Part shown: in pieces, positions 51,226 to 60,000 of the stretch
Position numbering within the stretch: the first letter of the stretch is position 1
Layout: each line of letters begins with the position of its first letter
Assembly: GCA_903813345.2 (NCBI GenBank)
Contig: CAIIXF020000008.1
Location: forward strand, 30,322,005 to 30,382,004
DNA from: Owenia fusiformis
Lineage: Eukaryota; Annelida; Polychaeta; Sabellida; Oweniidae
Direction: 5' to 3'
Length of the DNA: 60,000 bases
Translations under genes and position numbers: made by a program
The notes under the pieces: generated by a model
Told to the model about the DNA's origin: nothing
Database searches by the model: none
The model's input: the letters and a program-made list of their open reading frames with translations, nothing else

Positions 51226-51404
51226 TCAAAAATGAAACCCCGATTCATTGTTATTAATTTTGTCATCTTCATCAGTACTTGATGCTAAATCTTTTTTTGC
51301 CTCTTCATTGCTATCTTTTTCACTTTCATTGGTTTCATAAATAAAGCAAGCCGCAGTTTTTCCTTGCCCTATATAGGCTGAAACAAGAGCGCCTCTTGCG
51401 ATTC
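51226..51404 (-). CDS. Possible orphan terminal exon
   Basis: After an acceptor TTTGATTTCAG (ending 51405) a frame reads GIARGALVSAYIGQGKTA, then a Glu/Asp/Lys-rich tail to a stop at 51226. The small-residue helix followed by an acidic, disordered tail resembles the end of a membrane protein. I do not recognise the family and could not find the upstream exon; an ATGGCGGATGG start at 51926 on the same strand is a candidate. Confidence 0.3.
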
Positions 51405-52396
51405 CTGAAATCAAATATAATAAAAATTCAATGTTCCATTTATTACCCATTATTACAATAACATGGAAAGAGGCTATCAGATCTAGCAACATAGACTTGA
51501 CAGATGTACATGCACGTAATTTATAACCGCCTGCTAAACATCTAATGTACAACTAATACAATACGTTACCGTCCATAGAATTCGAAAGAAGTCATACGTG
51601 GTCTAACGATATTGTGTTTGAAACTTTATTATTTACAATATACACTACGTTCCTGTTCTGGATTTTTCATTTTATATGTTGAGTGGCTCCGAGGCACATG
51701 TACTGAGAAAACACGAGAATGGACCAAAAATTATGAACTTGGATATCTCAGTCGGTAGGTTTACAGCTAATATTCTGCTTCTTGTAGTCCACCTGGCAGA
51801 TTTGACCCAGTCTTTATAACCATCCACATATACGTCACCGAATGGAATTAGTTTGAAAGGAAATCGTATCTGTGAATATTGCCTACAGGCAAGAAAGAGG
51901 ACATACGGCCATTTCCCATCCGCCATTTTTTGTTATCGTTACCGCAAAATTTTGCAAATTGCCTTGACGTAAACGTCATGCTATAACACCGTGACAATAT
52001 AACATTAACAATTTTATCTTGGCACTTAGTGACTTTAGTTGCATAACGCATTGCCGTTAAAAATCCATAACCGGTTCTGTTCGTGACGTCATGTTTTTTC
52101 AGAGTCTATGACTATAAACGTGTATAGATGAGGTGTATAGATCCAACGTGGCGTTTTGGAAGAGAACTGGGCGTTTTGATCAATTCTGAGAGATGGAGGG
52201 TTGTAATGGGAGTCCTTGTGCAAAATATAGGGGAGAATAATAAAAGCACTGGCGATATATCGAGGCTTTTGGTTGAAATCTTTGAAGATTTGCATCTTCT
52301 CACATCTGGGGACCAAACCGCCGCTAAAACGAGTGACTCTGAACACAAAGGCAACGTCTCGACTGAAAGGTATTTCTGTGAAGGTTTTATATAATA

Positions 52397-53942
52397 GGGA
52401 TGTTTCAGCTATTCAGAATCTGAAAGTGAGCTTTACAGGGAAAGTGAAAGTCAGATTTCAGGGGCCATGTCATAAGTTCAGTTGCATTAATAACTGATAA
52501 ATCAATAGTTTCAAAGCTAAAAACATCAATGTGCTTTTTAGAGAATATACAAAAATGTAGCAACATTAAAATAATTTCAAGATGCTCTTATTTGTTATTC
52601 GCTGTGGATTACATTTATTAGAAATATGACACAAAGTATATTCTCTTGTACTGAATATTACATGTATTGATAGAACAGTTGATTGAGCAGTTTAAGTAGT
52701 CTCAAAGAGATTAACCCTCCTTATACTAAGACCGGCACACAATTCTGTGAGCTTTGCCAGATGTTGTCGTGGGTGGCGAAAAAGTGTACCTATAACCTAA
52801 AAACCTTGATGTGACCAATCACATGCTCTACATAACTCCGCCTACTCCCAATTTTTCTGTTTAGCCACTTACATTTTTTACGTAAATTTAGGGGTTTTCT
52901 GCATATTTCAGAACTTTTATACTTCCTAAGGAGTGGGTATCGACATGGATATATTTTATCAGCTAAAGGTCTACAGTCTTCAGGGAATACTAAAGGTCCC
53001 CCGGGCCCAATATTTGCCATATAGCCAAATGTTTGTGCATCATTCATATGACCTAAAAAGCCACTATGGACATAACGAAGGTCATTGTTATTATCTACTA
53101 TTACTTCAGTATGCATACAATGGTATCCTCTATTTCCAGAGTAAAAAGTGCTTGGGGTTCATTTTCTGGCCTGTTAATTTCATGGGATGTTCCATCAATA
53201 GAGCCAATTGCAAATGGGAGATCATTCCAATTATTCCTCATTGCATTCCATTCTTCAAGAGATGGCCAGCGTACATTGGATGCATATAGTTCCCATAATA
53301 TTGGCCAAACGTCATTAATGACTCGTGACACAGTTGTAATGCTAACATCGAACATCAGGGAGAGTAGAGGATAACAAGGGTACGATCTCAGCCAGATCAA
53401 TGTGAGGAGTAGTCTATTGTGAGGTGACATGTTATGTTGCATACCAAAAGTTCTAGGCAGAAAATTACCAACCATGCATCTCATGAAACGTATTAACTGT
53501 TTCACCAACAGTTTCAAAAAACTCATATGGGTGTTTTTCAAATAATCCAAGGACATCTCGTCCTTGCCAATTGTTGTTATCTGCGCCCAATCTGTTACAA
53601 AAATTTAACAACGGATCTGGAGGAGGCGCCAATAAAAACAATAGGGTTGGAATTATCTCACTTTGAAGGCCTTCTGGTGGTGGTGCAGCTAGAAACATAA
53701 GCAATGCAACTAATGCATGCTTCTCTCTTAAGCTCAAAGTGCGCATTCTACTGAAAATACAATCATAAAAATACTTTACTATTTTTGACATTCTCCCTGA
53801 ACAAATTGCCTAAACAACTCAGGATCTATTTCAAAAGCTTCAATGGGTATATAGTATGAGAGTAGACTATATATAGTATTTGTATGTATACAATACATTC
53901 ATTGAAGTATCACTTTCAGATTCCGAATAGCTGAAACATCCC
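52397..53942 (-). mobile_element. PIF/Harbinger transposon with inverted ends
   Basis: GGGATGTTTCAGCTATTC and its inverse at the right end continue through a GAATCTGAAAGTGA segment, giving 32-34-bp terminal inverted repeats at 52397-52430 and about 53909-53942. A GGG-start terminus is usual for Harbinger. TA precedes the left end and follows the right. The element is 1546 bp with one decayed transposase on the minus strand. The second Myb-like protein gene of this superfamily is absent. Confidence 0.82.
52790..53791 (-). pseudogene. Frameshifted Harbinger DDE transposase
   Basis: Related to HARBI1/IS5-like DDE_Tnp_4 nucleases. The three pieces lie in order: 53465-53791 (HPYEFFETVGE, EMHGW), 53118-53515 (a helix-turn-helix with SPHNRLLLTLIWLR and VSRVINDVWP, then GSIDGTSHEI with the first catalytic Asp) and 52790-53116 (EVIVDNN, HSGFLGHMNDAQTF, LADKIYP, VEHVIG). 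The frame breaks twice: just after the EMHGW motif near 53465, and in a run of five T near 53120 ahead of a YSGNRGYH motif. The product would be truncated, so it is probably inactive. Confidence 0.85.
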
Positions 53943-56649
53943 TATTGGAACAACTTTGAATAAAAACGGTGTACTATGAGACTCACAATCATAGACTTTG
54001 CAAAGAGAGAGTAGGTTTGAAATTCAAATTAACGGTTTTGCAGTAGACTATATCATATTTAGTCTGAATTATATTCAGACTAAGGCACCTATGTTAAAGT
54101 TTGGTAATTTTAAATATATGTTTACAAAGGAAGTGCTATTCAAAATGGCCGATTGGGTAAAATTAATTTGCACATTTGTTACTTCAACTAGCTTTATTTC
54201 CACTTGACAATATACTGTGTTACTTTTTATTGCAATTGTACCTTACTATTTAATTAAAAGGATGGGTGTCATTAAGGGCCCTTTTTAGCCCCCAAAGATA
54301 TCTGATAATAATGCATATCATATTGAAGAAAAATCATTTGTGCTTTATAAAAATACAATTTCAGCGAATTTTGACCTTTGATGTTCACACAACAGTCATT
54401 TAAAGATCATATACCATTTTTGGTGTTTTTACAAAAAATTCTTTATTTATTGTTGTCTAAGTAATTAGTATATAAATATTAACCAATATAAATATATTAA
54501 AATGCAATATATGAAATACTGAAGAAAAGATACGATTAAAATTATTTTCATGGAAAAGCACATAGGGAAATATTGACAAAATGCAAATGCTATTTTGGTA
54601 GGTTCTGGGCTAGCAATGGGTACATTTCAATTGTGACTGAATGGATTACTATTGACTTTTATCAACATCACAGGGCAACATTTAAGCAACTTAAATACAA
54701 GGAAAATCAAAGATTTCCTCTCATTTCTAAAACGAGGAACAAAAGCATGAATTCAAGGAAAATAAATGATGGCCTGTGCCAAAATATATAACATATGAGA
54801 AAGTTGTGGCACAGTAAAGGATATGAATAGGATATCATATGATTTTAAATGATTTTATCTTTATCTCCGAGTTGATATCAATATCTTGCCAAGTTAGCAT
54901 AGCGAATTAGAGTTGGATAAACACAATATCACGAAAATTCATAGGATGTTCTATTTTTCCCATAGTTCACCTCTAAAACTAAACAAAGCATATCAAAACA
55001 ACATCCTTTCATTCATTCATCCCCGTGATGTCATGAAATCACTATGTAACAAAACACATCATATTGGTGGTAGTTTTCAAATCCCTGCCAAAAGGTGATA
55101 TCTGTGAAATATTTTCCGTATTCCACAGATATCACTTTTTCCACGCATTTGCAAAATATCATAAATATGTTTTCATGTTACCTAACAGAGCGGAACAGAG
55201 TTCAACTCTGGGATAAAGAATAAAAAATAGGTACATAATTGAATTACCACTCCAAAAATATTAAATATGAGCGTTTAAATAAAGAATATTGAATATGAGA
55301 TTCAAAAAGACAAGTGGCCTCATGTCTCACATTACCCAAACCCCAGATCCTCCATGTCATATATACTTGTACACTGTATATCAATGTTATTTACTGGGAG
55401 GATTTAATATGGAGTGTATAGCAATGGTCAATACGATATTTCCAGATGGATATTTTTTCCCTAGAAGCGGAACCCAAACTCAGTCATGACATAGAAGCTA
55501 ACTTTTGCAATTAATAGAAACTTGTTTTTTATTATATTTTTGTGTTCTATATTTGAGATAAAATAATATGAGATTTATTTCTACAAGGGGATGGAACGAA
55601 TGTGAACTTGTATATTGAACTATACTCCTTTTCTGAATAAACAGAACAACATTTTATCCAAGCCAATTAAGAAAACCAAGGCCAATGAGTGTAATTTATG
55701 CCCAGTTAAACTAACACAATAACAACTTTTTGTCTGGACTCACTTATTATGTAAGAATGAATTGTATTACTGTTTACTGCATTAAATGTCAGGTATACTA
55801 TCTGTATTTAATTTCAAATGCCTATCTCACTTATTGAAGGTATACAAGAAATGTTATTTTGAAACAAATTCAGCACAACCAAAACCATGTCCACATAATA
55901 TGACAAATCCAAGATGGCTGCCACAATTTTAGATCCATGCACATGTGAAGAAGTTAGAAATACACATGGTCCACAAGTTCCATCCCCAATAAAATGGAAA
56001 GTTTAAGGTTTTCACACATATCAACTCTATTCCTATATACTTTATATTTGTGGTAAGGCTTGTGATCTAGGTAAACTTAGCATGTTCATGTACCTCCTAT
56101 CCTCTAAAGCTAAAAACAGAAATAGTGACTTCAATTGGGAAAAATGAATCTTATGGGCTCCATATACATTTTGAGTGGCTGTCCGGCTAAAGTTAGATAC
56201 TACTGATAATCTGAGATTGAAAATTATGTCAAGTTTAGTCCTCAGCCTCTCATAACGGATAATTTCGAGGTAATTGTGTTGTTACTGCAAAAACCTCTAT
56301 TTCTTCATCACAAATCTACCATCTTTTGCATCTGTCAAAACCCTTCATTTCATGTTAATTTTCAGACTTTTGCTTGTGCCATCATTAAATATAACTATTC
56401 AACTTGTTATTCAGAATATTTTAAGAACTTTTCATGATTTTTTTTATTTTCACACTTTTGAAAAAATGACTAAGTCAGAGAATGGCCTCTTAATGGCATG
56501 TCCCCTTTTGTAATGTTAACATTTTATTGAAGAAATGCTTCCTCCAATTGATAATTTTGTGCAAAAAAATTCACTGCAATTTCCATAGGAAAGTAGTACA
56601 TCATAACAGATACATACTAGGTTTTGCAGGGCGTTTTGGTTTCGATACG

Positions 56650-56735
56650 CCCCGGTGAGTTGGTACCGCATGACTATATCATCACATAGCCTTAGAGACC
56701 GGGGGTTCGATGGGTTCGGACGAACCCCCGGCCGG
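56650..56735 (+). repeat. tRNA-like segment with adjoining palindrome
   Basis: GTTGGTACCGC, a spacer and CGGGGGTTCGATGG resemble worn A and B boxes of a tRNA-derived promoter. The B-box region overlaps a palindrome, CCGGGGGTTCGATGGG paired with GGACGAACCCCCGG (about 56701-56734). It could be the head of a SINE. It does not fold into a full cloverleaf by eye. Confidence 0.35.
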
Positions 56736-57155
56736 GATTTCCCCCAAAAAAATATTTGTGGAAAAATTCATTGCAATAACCAAAAACAAATATTCAATTT
56801 ATATAAAATAGTAAAGGAAGAGGGCGATTATTGGCAAATATCCCTATGGTCAAAATGATTCTTAGGTGTAACATGAAGAATAGAATGTCATATAATACTT
56901 TGGTTCTCGGGCACACATAAGCTGAGATAGGGATCATTTCGTTCAATAAGGTTGCATTGACTTACATGGGGCTGTGCACCATTCACTTAACATGAGGATA
57001 TCAGCAGATCCAAATAGAGGCCATTGGTTTCCATGATTATCACAGAAACACCAAAAATACACTATGACCTGAATCGACATGTGATTTCTACAATCCTGAC
57101 ATCTTTCTTTTCTCATCCTAGTTTAAAACGCAAAGAAACACGCTTGCGAACTCTA

Positions 57156-57677
57156 CCAGGACACTTTTCCCAGGTCAAGAAGAAGTGAATTATTTCAACG
57201 CTTTTCATTGGCTTAGAAATGACCTCTACGTCATCAAGAGGTCAAGTTATTTATACCGGCCGCCATCTTTAAAATTCACTTACGAACTAAAACTTTAATG
57301 CAGATATGTTGATTCTTACGAATATCTTAGTTTTATACGACTTCTGTTTGAAAGAAAAAGATAAAATATACTAGGGATTGTCATTTGGGTTAAAAAAGAT
57401 CGACACATTTGCAGAAAATGAGGGTAAAATCCCCGTATTACAATTTCATTTCCCGGGGAATTACGTAGCATCACAAGTGTAATTAAATGAAAAATAAATA
57501 TTGAAGACCCCTTTATTATTCAATCATATCTAAAAATGCAAACAAAACATAAACATATTATTTCAGAATTTATTTACAACTAAAAATACCTAAAATGGAA
57601 CTTTCAAATCCAAAATGAACAACCAAGCAAAATGCAGTTCGGCCTTCATCTCTTAGTAAACATCAAAAGTGTCCTGG
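57156..57677. mobile_element. Possible MITE with CCAGGACACTTTT ends
   Basis: Perfect 13-bp inverted ends CCAGGACACTTTT (57156-57168) and AAAAGTGTCCTGG (57665-57677) bracket 522 bp. No clear target duplication was found. The inside includes promoter-like motifs (ATTGGC, CGGCCGCCATC). Confidence 0.45.
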
Positions 57678-59429
57678 CAAACTTCGGTTGTTCGTTTTTG
57701 TAACAATTTACCTTATACGTCGGTTGTTGTGATAAACTGTTCTTATTTCTTTGTTTAAGTTTTAAGTTCTTTAAGTTTTATATGTTGGCGAGGGTTTCCT
57801 GTAATGTTAAAGAAATATATGCTGTATGTACCGAGATACACTGATATGAACATAGTGACCCCTGTATTTTCTCGTGTAGAACACTATCGAAGTGAACTAC
57901 CTCTCTACTCCTGGGCCTCAGCGACTGTTAGTAACATTGATAGATAGATCCACTGATCTATACTAGCTTATTGAATATGACTTTTTAAAATCCCGTTCAT
58001 GATATATCTGGAAAGTTTCAATAGTTCAATCAAATTGAAGTAATTCTGTAATTGTTCTGTTTCAATTTTAAATGCATCTGATATATTGGTGTTATGAAAA
58101 ATACGTTGTCTGCATTAGGGTTAACTGTACTTAGTAAGTTCAACGGGACAACGTACATTCGAGTTGACAATATACCCTTATGATTTTTTGCCAAAATGTT
58201 AATACTTATTAAATCTTCAACATACCTTAATTGTGCTGTTTAAAGAAACATATTCTCATAAAAATCTTCGACACTCTAAGACGACAGGGGAGGAAATGAT
58301 CAAAGGAAGTGTGTAAAAACACAACATTTTCCATCTGATCATTTATATGGGTAGGTTGACTACAAAAAAATCGAAAATCTTTTAACGTTATTAGAAAGTT
58401 AAATGTCTTCCTAAACGAATACACAAAAATCACACTTGATATCCTTAATGCATTCCTCAGATTATCTTTTTAAAACCTACATCAAACCGACATCATTGTC
58501 TTTGCTTCAAATCGGTTAAATAGTGACATCGTACATCTAAAGTGTACTACATTATATTTTGTCACTGTACCCTGTCGATGGTTAGGCGTGATCTCTTCAC
58601 TTCATGATTGAATTATGAGCCTCATAAGTGGCCAAGACATCAATACAGTGCTGTATATAGGTCAACAAGATACTAGTGTGCATATAAATGTAATAATAAA
58701 AGCAGTATACTCAATTTGAAAAATCAGATTAATTAATTTTTTCATGTGGAGATCACAATGGCAAGTGCATTACTTCCCTTACACTTCTCTCCAAAAGATT
58801 GGCAACCTCAGGCACGGGGTGGGATTGTCTAATTTTGGGAAGACTCCGGAGCATCATGACATTATGCAAAGAAAAATATCAATAATTTCGAACAACTTAT
58901 TTTTCAACTTAAAAGCTGCTCCATCTACAGTGAAACAAACCATCTCGCGGATCATTTTAGGTTTAAATTGTTGCTGTTTCAGTGTATTAAGTATTTACTC
59001 GTTTTTCAAGAATATCAAACTTTAGTGGATCGTGTTAATGTCATTAATTATTACCCTGCTTGCAAAGTCTAGTTAAACGGAGCTCTCTTTTAAGAAGTGA
59101 AGTCGAACGAATGCAAAGGGTGATTAATTATATATGTTTAGCAAATAAATGGATCAACGGGGGCAATTAGGTGAGTATGTCTCTGGCACTAGATACAAGA
59201 CGTAAGCCAAAAGGGTACACACATTAATTTATGTGCAGTGGAAAGTCCTGTCCAATAAATATATGCATTGCTTCCTGATAATCACTTCTTATTTTCTAAA
59301 AAAACTGATCCACTGATAATCGCCAACAGATTATCGAGATTTTGAAACTTCGAAGACCTAATTACCGATGGCCTGTGGTTGAATCTAATCTACTAATTAA
59401 ATATAGAGCCCATTGGTTCCTCTTTGTTT

Positions 59430-59480
59430 ACATATGGGAATGACATTTTCAAAAATTCATCAAGTTTAAGAAAATTTTCT
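59430..59480 (+). repeat. Fragment of the 23942-24816 transposon family
   Basis: ATGGGAATGACATTTTCAAA and AAATTCATCAAGTTTA match 24590-24627 with few changes. Only about 50 bases are retained. Confidence 0.55.
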
Positions 59481-59560
59481 GTTATGCTACACGTCTGAAA
59501 CCAAACCAGTGGACATGGTGATATATTTATGTGGTGACTGTGTTTAAGGTTCATGGCTCT

Positions 59561-59635
59561 ATGGATAATGGTGTAATGGTTATGATTAGCACTTTGGAGT
59601 CGTGTCTGCTAGGCCTGGGTTCAATTCTAGTCGCA
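59561..59635 (+). repeat. tRNA-derived sequence (tRNA pseudogene or SINE head)
   Basis: TGGTGTAATGG (59569-59579) fits the RNA polymerase III A box exactly, and GGTTCAATTCT (59618-59628) fits the B box at 10 of 11 positions. The D-arm resembles tRNA-Gln/Glu, but extra bases after GGTT and a poorly paired anticodon stem rule out a working tRNA. A tRNA-derived SINE or tRNA pseudogene is most likely; the following T-rich stretch could be a tail. Confidence 0.5.
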
Positions 59636-60000
59636 TGAAAACGTTTTATTTTTGCTTTATTTCATATTCAACCACAATTCAATTACTTTAGTATCACTTT
59701 TGTTCTCATATCAAGGGCTGACGTAATACAAAGAAAATGCCTCGTTCGCAAATCAAGTGTAGTGATACGGCAATTATAGGCCCTGGTTATCATTTCATTT
59801 CGTTTAGTATACATATTGTACTAAGCCCCGGGTATATTTATATAGTACGGAATGAAACAAAACGAAAATGTATAACAAGCAAGATTATCTGTATCAAATA
59901 TGGGCTCCTGGGCCATCCTAGAACATAGCTAAAATCAATCACGTAATGAGCGACGTGTAATCACTTATCTACACGTAAAAACCTGTAACTTTCCCGCTTA

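Larger units (their letters stand above)
45133..52392. other. Long region without a supportable gene
   Basis: Seven kilobases of AT-rich DNA with MITEs (45971-46628, 46746-46913), a perfect 86-bp duplication (47513-47684) and scattered transposon scraps. Short first-exon-like ORFs with donor sites occur near 48739 and 50824 (+), and a terminal-exon-like frame at 51226-51404 (-). None can be joined into a gene by eye. A direct repeat containing TGATGATATCCAGC(A/G)GTAA lies near 49782 and 49830. Confidence 0.5.
53947..60000. other. Gene-poor right end of the window
   Basis: No coding region is supported across about 6 kb. Frames are short and lack conserved motifs. Structures seen are an inverted-end block at 57156-57677, two tRNA-like segments and a transposon scrap at 59430-59480. 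A promoter-like block near 57180-57275 (ATTGGC, CGGCCGCCATC) has no attached gene that I can find. Confidence 0.5.

Noticed and set aside
58744-59025. 93-codon frame containing STVKQTISRI, suggestive of a transposase helix-turn-helix
   Set aside because: The match is short and unsupported by flanking motifs. Nearby sequence resembles 41.77-41.82 kb (GCATTAGTTCGACTTC), so a transposon scrap is possible but not shown.

Overview
The window is a piece of an AT-rich animal nuclear genome. Its genes are split by GT-AG introns, carry metazoan promoter motifs and AATAAA signals, and lie among dense non-autonomous DNA transposons. No prokaryotic operon, CRISPR array or complete structural RNA gene was seen. 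The protein set (MCM5, a secreted GH18 chitinase with a Thr-rich linker, an NPC2-type lipid carrier, a Golgi sulfotransferase and a GT31 glycosyltransferase) fits a marine invertebrate, perhaps a non-vertebrate deuterostome. The species cannot be fixed from the sequence alone.

Layout. 1-1930: upstream DNA with a hAT-like repeat. 1991-16483 (+): MCM5, rebuilt here as 15 exons giving 731 residues, with an E2F site just before the ATG. Its introns hold at least six transposon-like insertions and a 135-bp tandem array. 18890-24949 (-): a GH18 chitinase of 11 coding exons and 505 residues, with a non-coding leader exon and TATA box near 25366. 27719-31310 (-): a two-exon carbohydrate sulfotransferase of 427 residues. 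32589-38115 (+): an NPC2-like secreted sterol-binding protein of 4 exons and 151 residues, with a 3.8-kb first intron full of fold-back elements, probably followed by a long 3'UTR rich in hairpins. 42225-45132 (-): a GT31 beta-1,3-galactosyltransferase-like gene whose DxD metal motif is altered. 52397-53942: a PIF/Harbinger transposon with a frameshifted transposase. The rest, especially 45.2-52.4 kb and 54-60 kb, has no gene I can support beyond short exon-like candidates, plus MITEs and two tRNA-like segments.

The genes do not form one pathway. MCM5 acts in DNA replication and NPC2 in lysosomal sterol handling. The chitinase, sulfotransferase and GT31 all act on glycans in the secretory or extracellular space, but their proximity may be chance. 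The most distinctive feature is the number of small elements that still show readable termini and target-site duplications (8-9 bp hAT-like, TWA Harbinger-like, TA Tc1/mariner-like and one 5-bp case), some as full-length and internally deleted sister copies. All exon models were made by eye from splice signals, reading phase and remembered family conservation; none was checked against a transcript or database.
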